Assembly: GCA_934045905.1 (NCBI GenBank)
Contig: OW203762.1
Coordinates: 53,903,411-53,967,410 of the forward strand
Length of the DNA stretch: 64,000 nt
Source of the DNA: Leuctra nigra
Lineage: Eukaryota; Arthropoda; Insecta; Plecoptera; Leuctridae
Reading direction: 5' to 3'
Below are positions 48,520 through 58,700 of the stretch, in pieces. Position 1 is the first letter of the stretch, and every line of letters starts with the position of its first letter. Under the pieces are notes generated by a model. It saw only the letters and a program-made list of their open reading frames with translations, did not search any database and was not told where the DNA came from. Made by a program: the position numbers and the translations under genes.

Positions 48520-50508
48520 ATGGAGATATGGAGTGATCTCCAATATGGAGATGCATGGCAGAGAAACGAATTAAATAGATCCTCAGAGAATGCAGAAGAG
48601 TATCGACAGTGTAAAATAAATGTGGCCAAGATTGTTCGGGAGGAGAAGAAGAAAGCAATGGACGAACTTGCAAGTAAGCTTGAGAAGGATTTCGAAGGAA
48701 ACAAGAAAATGATATACGGACTGGTGAAAAGAAAAAGAGGAGTTCGAGAAGAAGTCCGAACGATGAAAAATAGCAACGGCGAACTTGTAGTAAATCCAGA
48801 TGATGTAATCAAAATGTGGAAAGAGTACTTTGAGACCCTTCTCAATGTGCAATCAGGTGCCACAGAACAAGGGAAAGAACAAGAGAGAAGAGCAGAGGGA
48901 GAAGGAGGCACAGGAGAGGAGAGAGAGGAAGCAGATGTAAGCGAAATGGAAGTTGGGAAAGCACTGGGAGAGATGAAGAATGGGCGAGCTCCAGGAATAG
49001 ACGAGGTGACAATGGAAATGGTAAAAGCGGAAGGAGAAACAGGAAAAAAGTGGCTGCACCGTGTAATACTAGCAGTTTGGAAGGAAATGAAGATTCCCGA
49101 CGACTGGAGAAAAGGTATAATAGTGCCACTGTTCAAGAAGGGGGACCGTAAGGCTTGTAGTAACTACAGGGGAGTGACTCTGTTGTGTCAGTGTGCAAAG
49201 TTATACGAGAAGATTGTCGAGACCCGTTTAAAAGGTTTTGTGGAGGAAGGGTTAAGAGAAGAACAATATGGCTTTAGGAGGGGACGGGCAACCACGGATG
49301 CTTTATTTGCGGTAAGGCAGTTAATGGAACGGAGATGGGAGAGTGGGCAAGTGATGTACATGGCGTTTTTGGATTTAGAAAAAGCGTACGATAGGCTCCC
49401 ACGAAAGGTGGTGTGGGAGAGTTTGAGGAAGAAGGAAGTGAGCAATGGTCTTATTGAAAGGATTAAATGTACATATGAGAGAAGTGTCAGCAGTGTACAG
49501 ACAGACATAGGGAGATCAGAGTGGTTTGGGGTACAGGAAGGTCTACGTCAAGGTAGCGTTTTGTCCCCATCTCTCTTTGTAATAGTGATGGATGATCTGC
49601 TGAAAATGGTTGAAGAAAAGGAGGGAAGAGATTCGAGAACTTTAGTCTATGCTGATGATGTGCTCATTTGGGGTGAAAGTGGAGAAGAACTACAAGAGAA
49701 GATAAATCATTGGAGTGAAGTAACGGAGGAAGTGGGACTGAAGATTAGCCAAGATAAGAGCGAAATATTGAAAATGGAGAGAAGGAAAACATTGAGAAAG
49801 AGGATAAGAATTAGGTTACGTGGGAAGGAGCTGAGAGAGGTGGATGCATTCAAATACTTGGGAAGTATACTAACTAAGGAGGCGAAGGTGGATGCAGAGG
49901 TGAAGGCGAGAATTCAAAAAGCCGAGTCCTTCTACCAAGCTGTTCGCAAGCTGCTGTGGAACGAAGATTTCCCTCGCCAGTGTAAACTGCTCATGTATAA
50001 AATGTATTTCTTACCAATACTAACATACGGAGCAGTTACATGGGGGATTGGAAATAAGGAACGCAGCCAGCTGGAGGCAGCGGAGATGAAATTCCTAAGA
50101 AGTGTGAAGGGAGTAACAAAGATGGACAGGTTGAGAAGCCGTTGTATTAGGAAGGAGCTGGGAGTGGAAAGTTTGAGCTACAAGATGGGTAGAGAGAGAT
50201 TGCGTTGGTTTGGACACATGAAAAGAATGGATCTCAAGAGAATACCAAGACAGGAGTTTGAAGAAACAGTGGTGGGAAGAAGAAGAGTGGGGAGACCAAG
50301 AGAGAAGTGGAGTGGTCTTATCAGAGAAGACGTGGAGGACAGGCAGCAAAGGTGGCAGAAAGTGGAAGCAGATAAGTGGTGGGAGGACAGGAGGATCTGG
50401 AGGGCGCTGGTGGAGAAGTTGGAGGAAGGTGACGAGGATGAAGAAGAGGAGGAGGAGGATGAAACGTCAGGCCTGGCCAGCCGGTTTGGAAGAGATCCGA
50501 GGCCCTAG
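48520..50508 (+). CDS. LINE ORF2 fragment: reverse transcriptase, no endonuclease
   Basis: 662 codons without a stop. It begins in the linker before the RT; the endonuclease is lost. The RT covers roughly residues 150-420: KNGRAPGIDEVTMEM, IVPLFKKGDRKACSNYRGVT, YGFRRGRATTDAL, MAFLDLEKAYDRLPR, EGLRQGSVLSPSLF and the catalytic YADDVLIW at about 376-383. The C-terminus has RLRWFGHMKRM, GRRRVGRPREKW, WWEDRRIWR and a run of Glu/Asp. The NYRG and KKGD motifs recall the RTE group by eye, but the clade is unproven. The ATG uses the last base of the target duplication joined to TG of the element, so this start is a by-product of insertion. Confidence 0.85.
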   Translation: MEIWSDLQYGDAWQRNELNRSSENAEEYRQCKINVAKIVREEKKKAMDELASKLEKDFEGNKKMIYGLVKRKRGVREEVRTMKNSNGELVVNPDDVIKMWKEYFETLLNVQSGATEQGKEQERRAEGEGGTGEEREEADVSEMEVGKALGEMKNGRAPGIDEVTMEMVKAEGETGKKWLHRVILAVWKEMKIPDDWRKGIIVPLFKKGDRKACSNYRGVTLLCQCAKLYEKIVETRLKGFVEEGLREEQYGFRRGRATTDALFAVRQLMERRWESGQVMYMAFLDLEKAYDRLPRKVVWESLRKKEVSNGLIERIKCTYERSVSSVQTDIGRSEWFGVQEGLRQGSVLSPSLFVIVMDDLLKMVEEKEGRDSRTLVYADDVLIWGESGEELQEKINHWSEVTEEVGLKISQDKSEILKMERRKTLRKRIRIRLRGKELREVDAFKYLGSILTKEAKVDAEVKARIQKAESFYQAVRKLLWNEDFPRQCKLLMYKMYFLPILTYGAVTWGIGNKERSQLEAAEMKFLRSVKGVTKMDRLRSRCIRKELGVESLSYKMGRERLRWFGHMKRMDLKRIPRQEFEETVVGRRRVGRPREKWSGLIREDVEDRQQRWQKVEADKWWEDRRIWRALVEKLEEGDEDEEEEEEDETSGLASRFGRDPRP

Positions 50509-50571
50509 ACCCAGTGGGAGCTCCCACTGTCTGACCTGACAACATTGTCGGAACCAGAAGAAGATTATTAT
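48521..50571 (+). mobile_element. 5'-truncated LINE with exact 9-base target duplication
   Basis: TATGGAGAA occurs at 48512-48520 and 50572-50580, exactly flanking the element. The right end is a short TTATTATTA-type tail. The insertion carries one long undamaged frame (48520-50508). The intact duplication and frame point to a recent insertion. Three fragments of this family's 3' end lie in RCHY1 introns and one near 58.6 kb. Confidence 0.88.
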
Positions 50572-50740
50572 TATGGAGAAAAAGGATCTTTCAAAATTAG
50601 TCAAGCATTAACCAGTAGTTACCCCTTTCTATTAAGTAAGTGAGTACCTAGTTACTAGTTGCCAAAAATGAAATTTACTTTCAAGCAACTTCATAGTTAC
50701 TTTTTAAAAACAAACCCATCGCTGAGTTTCTTGAAAGATG

Positions 50741-51703
50741 TAGGGCTGTGCAAGTCTCGAAAGTTCTCGAATCTCGAATATGAAACTCCATTTTGATCTC
50801 GATCGTTTGTTCAAATTACCATCTCGAATTTTCAAGTCTCGAGCATATCAACTAAGAGCCATAAAAATTTCAATTTTTTTGTTATTTTTACAGGACTACG
50901 CACGCTAACTTTCTTTGTATCGTCCATAAATTTGATTTGTATTGTTTTATAATATAAAGCAGACAGTTCTGCATACTTATCAAATGTTATTCTTGTGTGG
51001 CTGGACTATTTGCATTGTGTTTCTCTTCCACCAAAAAAAATCTTTTTAAAAAAGTATAATCTTGCTCGAATATTCTCGATCTCGAAGGTAAAATATCTCT
51101 CTCAATTAGAGGTCAGTTAGGGTACCCGGGTACAAACCGGGTACCCGGGTACGCCATTACCCGGGTACAATGGCGGGTACTCGAGTATCCAAAAAAAAAA
51201 ATTTTTTTTTTTTTTAGTTATTAGGTTTGTTTGCATTATTTGCGAATGCTGTCACTTAATCACCAGCTGCATTGTTTATAGTTATATTATAAACTGAATT
51301 TAATATTTATTCATATTTTCCAAATCTCAACAATCCCAACCAATAATTGGTTTGTAAATTCATTGTTAGTAATTTCATGAGAATGCTGGTGAGTTGAGGA
51401 TGGATTATTGATGGAGGGGATGCATTGTGTTCAACCTTCCATTGTATGGACGTTGTGTATCTCTCCCCAAGGACACGGATAGGGCGGCGGGCTCAATGCA
51501 ACAAATTTCAAAACATTTTCCAAAAAAATAAAAAATAAAAATAAAAAAACAAAAATTTAGTTATTTATTACCCGGGTAATTAAAGCGGGTACCCGGGTAC
51601 AAAACATTACCCGAATCCGACCTCTACTCTCGATCTCGCTCGACTTTTATGAAGTAATCTCAATCTCGCTCGACATGAAAAATTTCAATCTCGCACAGCC
51701 CTA
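50741..51703. mobile_element. hAT-like MITE rich in TCTCGA, host of a nested element
   Basis: The ends TAGGGCTGTGCAAGTCTCGA and TCTCGCACAGCCCTA are inverted. The flanks GAAAGATG and AAAGATAG are close but not exact. TCTCGA / TCGAGA words crowd both subterminal regions. Positions 51107-51626 are a second element inserted in it. Confidence 0.8.
51107..51626. mobile_element. Nested hAT-like MITE rich in ACCCGGGT
   Basis: The ends TAGAGGTC / GACCTCTA have flanks CTCTCAAT (51099-51106) and CTCTCGAT (51627-51634), matching at 7 of 8 bases. GGGTACCCGGGTAC words recur near both ends. Only 520 bases, non-coding. Its flanks are the TCTCGA words of the outer element. Confidence 0.85.
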
Positions 51704-53064
51704 AAAGATAGTATCTGATTGGTGTTAAATTGGCTGTCAAGGACACTCTTATTGGCTGGTAATGAAGTCACCATTGTTTTCTTCATTTTTGATTGAGGGA
51801 GTGTTCGGATATTTTCGATATTTTTCACGTTTTACTTGCAGTAATTTTAGGTGCAGTTAAATTAAATATCACGACCCTGTCATTCAGCCCTCATCTTCAT
51901 TAAGATATTATCAAACTAAACTACCTACTTAGTACTTACTTCAGTATGTAATATTTCTTTACTATGAGAGATTATGGCATTTATTATTATCCATCTTGCC
52001 CATTCTAAGATACCCTAGCTCTAATGTTTCAATGTTTGGTTTCAAGTTACAAGCTGCACACATCATCATCAAACCATGTATATAAGTATTAGTACAGATA
52101 AGTTTATTAACTAGTATTCATATGGCCCTGCACGACATTTTACATAATGCATTATGCATATTTAAGTCTAATATTTAATATTCAATTGGAGTTCTGTTAA
52201 TTAAGGGTGTGTTTATGAAATGTTCAGCGTCTGAGAAGGATCTTTGAATGACCATAAGCTGGTTTTATTTGTGAACTGAACCAATGACACCAACCAAGTC
52301 CAATGCACAAGTGAAATACTATGTACGTGACCACAAGTGCTCTATATACAATGCCCATTCAACTGAACAGACCAGGTAGACGACCTGTCTACATATTACC
52401 TTAGTTATTTAATTTATTATCAATCTGACCTTCTTATTTACATGGAGGTATACAATGTAAATGTTCATACTAACCCTACTCGACGTGGGTATTCTGTCAC
52501 TACGTATTGTAGGTAATTGTGCATCGGGCTTTAGTTACAAAAGGCAAGTCCGAATGCAACAAAAAGTAATGAACTCATAAAATTAATGCTCAATTTTTTT
52601 TTCTGAATCTGTGTGTGTATTTATTATGAGTGCAGTGTCCACTTTCTTGTGTTTCTCAGACTCGGCATTCACATCTCAAAATGTCTATTTTTGTCTACTT
52701 TGTAGCATCTTCGGTGCTTGATTGTATCGTACCATATGATCTGAGGCTGTAGCAGAACATTCTCCTCTCTTACCTTATCTGTGAGCATCGCCCGTGGTGG
52801 TGGACACAGGAATTACAAGTTTAGAGTAGAATGCCATGCTTAATTCTAATGTTCGTAGGTGTAAATGATGATGTATACGTAATCAGGGAGGAGACAGGTG
52901 AATGCGTATGCCGCTTCTCTTCGAGGGTAATACTGCGAATAAGTTATTCTGCCTTAATGCTAAGTCTTGCCGTTATTGTGTTTATAGAACGTAGTTTACG
53001 TGACATTTCTTTTTTAAGATTTGTGTGTTTTTTATTTATTGGTATATTTATTATTATTTTTTGA
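51704..53064. other. Intergenic region before the full-length LINE
   Basis: AT-rich DNA without host coding support. A frame at 52831-53064 encodes a hydrophobic stretch but has no family motif and no splice partner. A lone MITE-like end (ATTGTGCATCGGGCTTTAG) is at about 52516. Confidence 0.45.
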
Positions 53065-53339
53065 TAGATACAAAATATAATGTATTATTTTTATTATTAT
53101 TATTAATAATTATTATTTTATTTTATTTATTTATTTATTTCGACAAAGGACATTGTAAAATTACATAAATGTACTAGAAACAATGTATATGTCAAGTCAA
53201 TGTTTACATAAAATAGGTAGGTAGTAAGTATTATACAGAAATACCCGGCATACATTCTACAAATTCAAAATAAAAATAATTTAATAATATGATATAAACA
53301 AAGATGTCTGCATTTAAATAATACAAGTACACAATAAAA

Positions 53340-56318
53340 TCATTTTTCAACGTCTGGCTGCTGGTCACACACATGGGTTTTACATGCATTTAAATATTCG
53401 TCACTAGAATAAAAACCTCCGCTAACAAGAAATAATTTTAATTTTGATTTGAACATTAACTCACTTTCTAAATTTTTGATACAGTTTGGTAAGTGATTAT
53501 ATAGATTGACTCCTTTATATGATAGATCCTGCTCATACAGGGTTGTTTTATGTTGAAGGCTGCGAAGTTTGTTTTGGTTTCTTACATTATAACGATGTAC
53601 GTCCACCGGCGTATCAAACAGGTGGACGTGTTTCCTGGTTTGGATTAAAATTTCATAGATATATAAGCTTGGCATTGTTAGTATTTTAAAATCTTTAAAT
53701 AGTTCTCGGCATGAAAATCGCCTCCACTTTTTATGAATAATGCGTATTGCTGATTTTTGGACCGCAAACACTTTATTAGCATAGTATACTCCCCCCCAGA
53801 ATGAAATACCGTACCTGATTAGAGGTTCAAAAAATCCAAGATATATAGTTTTCATCATGTGTATATCAAAATTGCTTCTTAATATTCTTAATGCATAACA
53901 TGCTCTCGTCAGTTTCGGCTTCAGGTTGTTGATATGGTCATGCCAATTTAGATTCTTGTCTATTTGAACGCCTAGGAATCGAGTTGAATTTATAACATTA
54001 ATATCTACAGAGCCATTTGAAATTTTTGGAACATCCGCATTTATTCTCGTGTTGTGTGCATTCCGAAACGATATTAGTTGAGTTTTTGAGTTATTCAGAG
54101 CTAACTTATTTATTTCAAACCATTTATTTACATTTCTTAGAGTCATATTCAAATTTAGTTCTGCTTCCAGAATATCATTTCCCACAGCTACTATTGTAGT
54201 GTCATCCGCGAACTTAGTTATTTTGACGTTTGAGTGTTCACTCCCTAAATCGTTAATATAAAGATTGAAAATTAATGGTCCCAGGACCGAACCTTGTGGA
54301 ATTCCTGATGTTATTGTACCCTTATTGGACTGGAACTTACGCCTTGTGCCATCTTCTGATGCATGTGTAATTTCAACTATCTGGTTTCTATTCTCTAGGT
54401 AAGACATAATTAACTTAAATGCAGTGTTTCTTATTCCCATTCGATCTAGCTTTTTTGCAAGCAGATGGTGGTCAAGGCAATCAAAAGCTTTCTGAAGATC
54501 ACAATACAGCCCAAGTGTGCACTTACTTTTGTCCATGGACTGCAATATGTAAGAAATACTGTCATTAATCGCATCCGTTGTTGACATGTGGGGCCTAAAT
54601 CCGAATTGGTTATTGGCTAAAATGTTATTTGAATCTATAAATGTTATGAGTCTGTCTTTAATCAGATTTTCATAGATCTTGGAAAATATAGTTAGCAAAG
54701 AAATAGGTCGGTGATTGGCCACGTCAGTCCTATCGCCCTTGTTTTTAAATATTGGTTTTACTATAGCTGTCTTGAGATAATTTGGGAAAATACCATCTTT
54801 AAAACATTGATTAATCAGTGCTGTCAGTACGTGAGCTATCACATGAATAGTTTGCTTAATTACTCGCACTGTAATTCCATCTATCCCTACAGCATTTGAA
54901 TTCTTAAGTTTCATTGTAATGTCTATCACTTCTTTACTCGTTGTAGGTGAGAGTTCTATGCAATCTGGTATGAATTCTATATTCTCAATAAGTTCTGATT
55001 GCTCCAATTCATTTACATTGTTATTCATGTTTATTTCTTTAGCGACATTTAAATAAAAATTATTGAAAATATTAGCAATCGTCACTGGGTTTTGTATCAG
55101 ATTCTTATTGATAATAATCTCTAGATTTTCTTTTTTTAGTTCCTGGTTTTTAGTGCCAGCTTCTCGTTTAACAATGTCCCAAATCATCTTTGGTTTATTA
55201 GCTGCATGTTCTACGGTCTTTTTATTATACAGTATCTTAGCGTCTTTAATGTTTTTGCGGTGCAGTCGTTTCATTGCTTTATATTTATCCATTTTTAGTT
55301 TACATTTATAATCTCTTGCTTCATTAAACATAAGCTTTAGGAGGCGACTTTCTGCTCGAATATTTTCTGTTACCCAACCATTGTTATGTAGTCGTTGATT
55401 TATTTGTTGCTTCTTTTTTACTAAAGGGAATGCTATGTTATAGTGTTCAAGGTAAATATTCATGAAAAGCTGAAAGTTTTGATTTACACTATTTTCTTCA
55501 TTGATATTTTCCCACAATTCCATTTGTAGCCTACTTCTAAATAAATCAATATTGCTTTTGTTTATTGGTCTATACCATACTATTGGTGAGGCGACTCTTT
55601 TTTGTTTGAAGGATTTGAGAAATGTAAGGATTTCAATCTTCGCAATCTGTTGAGTATGGTCCGAAATACCATTTTCAGTCACGTGAGTTGTTATTATACG
55701 CTTGTCTATAGTTGTCAGAATGTTATCAATGACCGATGCCGTAGTATTCGTCACTCGGGTTGGGGCGGTTATCAGTGCTTCAATGTTATATGAATTAATT
55801 ACAGTGGCAAGGTCATTCAGTTCTTTTGACTCTTTAACAAAATCTATATTAAAGTCCCCGGTGATAATAATATGCTTTTTTTCATTGCTAATAACATCCA
55901 GTATTTTCGATAATCCATCAAGAAAAATGTCAAATACTCCTGTCGGGGCTCTGTACAACGTTATAATGATAATATGTTCACAGCCTACATTATTTAATTC
56001 GTTTAGTTCCACAATTGAGCACTCAAAATGCTTTTCAGAATACAAATGCTGGAATTCCCCTCTTTTCAGCGCTTTATGGTTATTTCGAACATATATAATC
56101 GTCCCCCCTCCCATATGACAAGTTCTAGAATAAGAGTCAATCATACTGTAATTATGCAATTGTATCATATTAGCCTCATCTTCACTTAGCCAGTGCTCTG
56201 TGAAGGTAATAATGTCATAATCGCTAGTTTGATCGTCATCATCTTCAAATAAGATTGCAAGCTGATTAATTTTAGCTCTCAGGCTTCGTACATTCTGATG
56301 ACTAATCTTTAAATACAT
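53340..56318 (-). CDS. LINE ORF2: apurinic-type endonuclease plus reverse transcriptase
   Basis: 992 residues, uninterrupted. The endonuclease is at about 1-230: HQNVRSL with Asn9, FTEHWL with Glu41, the GDFNID block at 154-159 and the SDH catalytic His near 221. RT is at about 470-760: GIDGITVRVIK, IVKPIFKNKGDR, NHRPISLLTIFSKIYE, NNQFGFRPHMSTTDAI, LYCDLQKAFDCLDH, SGIPQGSVLGPLIFNLYIND and the catalytic FADDTTIV near 703-710. The C-terminal part has NLYNHLPNCIKNLE and MFKSKLKLFL, a common tail of this group. All key active-site residues are present, so the protein could be functional. Clade by eye is Jockey/CR1-like. The first Met sits right at the endonuclease start, so translation may reinitiate after ORF1. 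Confidence 0.92.
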   Translation of the reverse strand: MYLKISHQNVRSLRAKINQLAILFEDDDDQTSDYDIITFTEHWLSEDEANMIQLHNYSMIDSYSRTCHMGGGTIIYVRNNHKALKRGEFQHLYSEKHFECSIVELNELNNVGCEHIIIITLYRAPTGVFDIFLDGLSKILDVISNEKKHIIITGDFNIDFVKESKELNDLATVINSYNIEALITAPTRVTNTTASVIDNILTTIDKRIITTHVTENGISDHTQQIAKIEILTFLKSFKQKRVASPIVWYRPINKSNIDLFRSRLQMELWENINEENSVNQNFQLFMNIYLEHYNIAFPLVKKKQQINQRLHNNGWVTENIRAESRLLKLMFNEARDYKCKLKMDKYKAMKRLHRKNIKDAKILYNKKTVEHAANKPKMIWDIVKREAGTKNQELKKENLEIIINKNLIQNPVTIANIFNNFYLNVAKEINMNNNVNELEQSELIENIEFIPDCIELSPTTSKEVIDITMKLKNSNAVGIDGITVRVIKQTIHVIAHVLTALINQCFKDGIFPNYLKTAIVKPIFKNKGDRTDVANHRPISLLTIFSKIYENLIKDRLITFIDSNNILANNQFGFRPHMSTTDAINDSISYILQSMDKSKCTLGLYCDLQKAFDCLDHHLLAKKLDRMGIRNTAFKLIMSYLENRNQIVEITHASEDGTRRKFQSNKGTITSGIPQGSVLGPLIFNLYINDLGSEHSNVKITKFADDTTIVAVGNDILEAELNLNMTLRNVNKWFEINKLALNNSKTQLISFRNAHNTRINADVPKISNGSVDINVINSTRFLGVQIDKNLNWHDHINNLKPKLTRACYALRILRSNFDIHMMKTIYLGFFEPLIRYGISFWGGVYYANKVFAVQKSAIRIIHKKWRRFSCRELFKDFKILTMPSLYIYEILIQTRKHVHLFDTPVDVHRYNVRNQNKLRSLQHKTTLYEQDLSYKGVNLYNHLPNCIKNLESELMFKSKLKLFLVSGGFYSSDEYLNACKTHVCDQQPDVEK

Positions 56319-56473
56319 GTTTTGTGTGTCCGTATCTCTGTTTACTAATTTATCATGACTGAACAGCTTCTCGGTGGACTTTTCAATTGGATTTGATTTT
56401 AAAATGTTCTTATTATTATATTGGGCCGGGATAGTCCCAACCTTAATATTTGTTCCCCCTGAAGATATTAATT

Positions 56474-57496
56474 TTAGTTTTTTGATAACAGATTATCAAC
56501 CTTCTCCATAATTAATTGTCCCAGCGCTCGACCTCCAGCAAAATTTAGATGCACACCATCACTTGCTGCCTGGTATTTCGAGATTCTAGAATTTGGATCG
56601 TAATATTCAGCCCCCATTTCTGAGCACATCCACTGAATACTGTCATTTAACTTATCAATCGTACTACTGAATATATCATCCCGGTACACAATACCTCCAA
56701 TAACCCATTTTGAGTTTGGGAATTTAGTAGATCCTTCCTGGACGAGATCCCTAATTTCCAGCATTAGGTGCTCTCCCGTCCTCGATTTAGAGACGTTGTT
56801 TGTTCCAACGTGGACGACGATGACCTTTGGTTCCTGAAGATCACCTGTAGCCATCATCTGCTTCGAGAGTTCCTTCACCCTGATGCCAGGAAACACTTTT
56901 ACATCGCATCCCTCGTCCTCACACCATTCTTTAGCACATCTCAACATTGAGTCACCCAGGACTAGCACTTGTTTCTTTTCTTTATTATTTATGACTAATT
57001 TATCTGTTTTCGTTGCCACGATTCTTCTGTACATTTCTTCACGTTTTTCACGTTTTTCTTTTGGGGTCGGAATGTGTATGACACTGTCGTTAACTGTTTG
57101 CCGCGTAGAAGCGAAGTCCATTTCTTCCATCTCGTCCACTGTGGGGGTTTTGCGTAACATCTCGAGTAAGTTCTTCACTTTTTCTCGCAAGAGGATATTT
57201 AATTCTTCTAGATTAGCGATACGTTTGTCTTTTTCAGATAACAGTGCGTCTTTATAGTCCATAACACATCGCACTGATTTGCTAACTTTAATTTCGTTAT
57301 CGTCACTCATATTGCTGCTCGCGGGGTCAGGTTCACTTTTGTTGTTTTTAACGGCCATTAGCCTCTCGATGAGATCTTCCTTCTTACCAATTTTGTTCAG
57401 TCCATGTTTTTCTAGTTTTTCTTTAAGCTGGATCACATTTAATTTGTTATACTTATTTAACAAATGTTCCGTCAATATAGCACTATCCATCTTCAA
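56474..57496 (-). CDS. LINE ORF1 with SAP-like motif, coiled coil and SGNH esterase-like domain
   Basis: 340 residues. About residues 15-50 read as a SAP-type DNA-binding helix-turn-helix (VIQLKEKLEKHGLNKIGKKE, then DLIERL). Residues about 75-120 form a charged heptad-like segment (KRIANLEELNILLREKVKNL). From about 170 the chain becomes SGNH/GDSL-like: VLVLGDSMLRCAK gives block I with Ser, the strand VIVVHVGTNNVSK gives the Gly/Asn block, and SDGVHLNFAGGR gives the Asp-x-x-His catalytic pair. ORF1-borne esterase domains are known in CR1/L2-type LINEs; a SAP-like N-terminus together with one is less familiar to me. Roles are inferred: nucleic acid binding and assembly of the particle. Confidence 0.82.
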   Translation of the reverse strand: MKMDSAILTEHLLNKYNKLNVIQLKEKLEKHGLNKIGKKEDLIERLMAVKNNKSEPDPASSNMSDDNEIKVSKSVRCVMDYKDALLSEKDKRIANLEELNILLREKVKNLLEMLRKTPTVDEMEEMDFASTRQTVNDSVIHIPTPKEKREKREEMYRRIVATKTDKLVINNKEKKQVLVLGDSMLRCAKEWCEDEGCDVKVFPGIRVKELSKQMMATGDLQEPKVIVVHVGTNNVSKSRTGEHLMLEIRDLVQEGSTKFPNSKWVIGGIVYRDDIFSSTIDKLNDSIQWMCSEMGAEYYDPNSRISKYQAASDGVHLNFAGGRALGQLIMEKVDNLLSKN

Positions 57497-58559
57497 TTGG
57501 GATCAAATTACAGATAGAACGCTGTAACTTGAGAGCACGACAGCACAACAAATACACGTCCGAACTCGACCGCTGACTGCCGCAGACGGCTAGTATTATG
57601 TACTAGCTCTAGGCATGACTGATTAGTGATAATGTTTCACTGGCAGTTATATAGAAATATTTTAAAATGGAACCTCACACTCTGGGATGTTACGTTGAAG
57701 GCAGCTGAGCGAGACAGAATGATATAATCACATAATAAGTCGAGTGTTTTTGGTAACTTGCTTGCCCGGGAGTTCGGAACTATCCCGGTCTTGAACGGAG
57801 ATTATCTCGATAGTCAGTTGTTGTGTAGTTACTAAGATTGGGCTGCTGCTGCATGAACGTTCTGTTACTGATTCTAAACAGCAATGAGTAATGATTCTAA
57901 AGTAATGTTTTAAACCCATTACATTTTATATTCTTGTGAAGTACCTACATTCTGAAATAAATTTAGTTTCTTACTCTGATGTCACCTCTATCTTGAAGAG
58001 CATGTTGGCTATTAACAACGAAATAGTAAATATTATCAATAATGTCGCAGTCGCATAAAATGATAGTTTTCAGTATGTGTCCTTGACCGCTTCACTGTTG
58101 TTAATGTTCATCAGATGTATACACAACGCATTAAGTTGTGATAATTTACCCCATATCGCGACTTCCAGTTGTACACAGAAGTAGTATAAGTTGCCTAAAA
58201 TACAGATATTTGTATACAGAGCCCTGGATGATTTGCAAGACTGGTTTTATCATTGGCTTTTATCACGACTTAATGCGTTGGCTGTACATTAATTTTGTTA
58301 TGGAAGCAAGGCTGCCAACCCTTTGGGGATGTGTTTAATCAGGAGAAAACATCAACACAGTAAATTTAAACTGACTGTTGATTACAAAACTGATCTTATT
58401 CGCTTTAGTAATAATAATTTTTTGCGGAAATTTATATGTATCTATACATGTACCATAAAATGCAAATACCAAGTTGTTGAAATAAATGTGTAGTTTTAAA
58501 TTTCTTTTCAACTTAGCATTTTCCCAACGTCATTTCCTGGTAACCCTGGTTCAAATGCA

Positions 58560-58700
58560 TTGGGTTGGGGGTGGGTATCAATGGGGCACAGGACTTGTGG
58601 AAACTGGCCTGTCTATCCTCATTCAATCCACAAATAACTTCCAACCTCTTCTGTCATTCCGCTGCACCTTCCAGTTCTCTCCGGCTCAAACTTTGTAGAT
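58560..58700 (-). mobile_element. Degraded LINE 3' fragment
   Basis: GGGGCACAGGACTTGTGGAA and ATTCAATCCACAAATAACTT, then TTCTGTCATTCCGCTGCACC, track the antisense copy at 32526-32700 with many changes. It is a worn relative of the same LINE family. Confidence 0.5.

Larger units (their letters stand above)
44140..48520. other. Intergenic region downstream of RCHY1
   Basis: No host gene is supported. Contents: RCHY1 3' UTR, a tandem repeat (44784-44862), MITE and hairpin elements (45749-45879, 45947-46065, 46129-46240) and a dispersed repeat (46283-46562). The stretch from about 46560 to 48500 is AT-rich DNA without a coding signal. Confidence 0.5.
53065..57600 (-). mobile_element. Apparently full-length non-LTR retrotransposon with two intact ORFs
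   Basis: On the minus strand: a 5' UTR upstream of 57496, ORF1 (57496-56474), a 155-base gap, ORF2 (56318-53340), then an AT-rich 3' UTR ending near 53065 with runs of AAATAAATAAAT and AATAATAATAA. Both frames are uninterrupted, which is unusual for an old insertion. Both borders are approximate: I could not find a convincing target duplication. Confidence 0.88.

Noticed and set aside
48498..49508. Long minus-strand frames opposite the 662-codon LINE frame
   Set aside because: Ser/Phe/Leu-rich mirror frames of a purine-rich coding strand; shadows of the RT gene.
52831..53064. Hydrophobic 77-codon frame
   Set aside because: T-rich DNA gives hydrophobic chance peptides; no start context, partner exon or known family.
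56474..57496. Reading the SGNH-like ORF as a host lipase or esterase gene
   Set aside because: It sits directly upstream of a LINE ORF2 on the same strand without introns and has the SAP-like and coiled-coil start of a retroelement ORF1.
53065..57600. Target duplication for the full-length LINE (ATGTA on both sides)
   Set aside because: Five bases in AT-rich DNA at approximate borders are not convincing.
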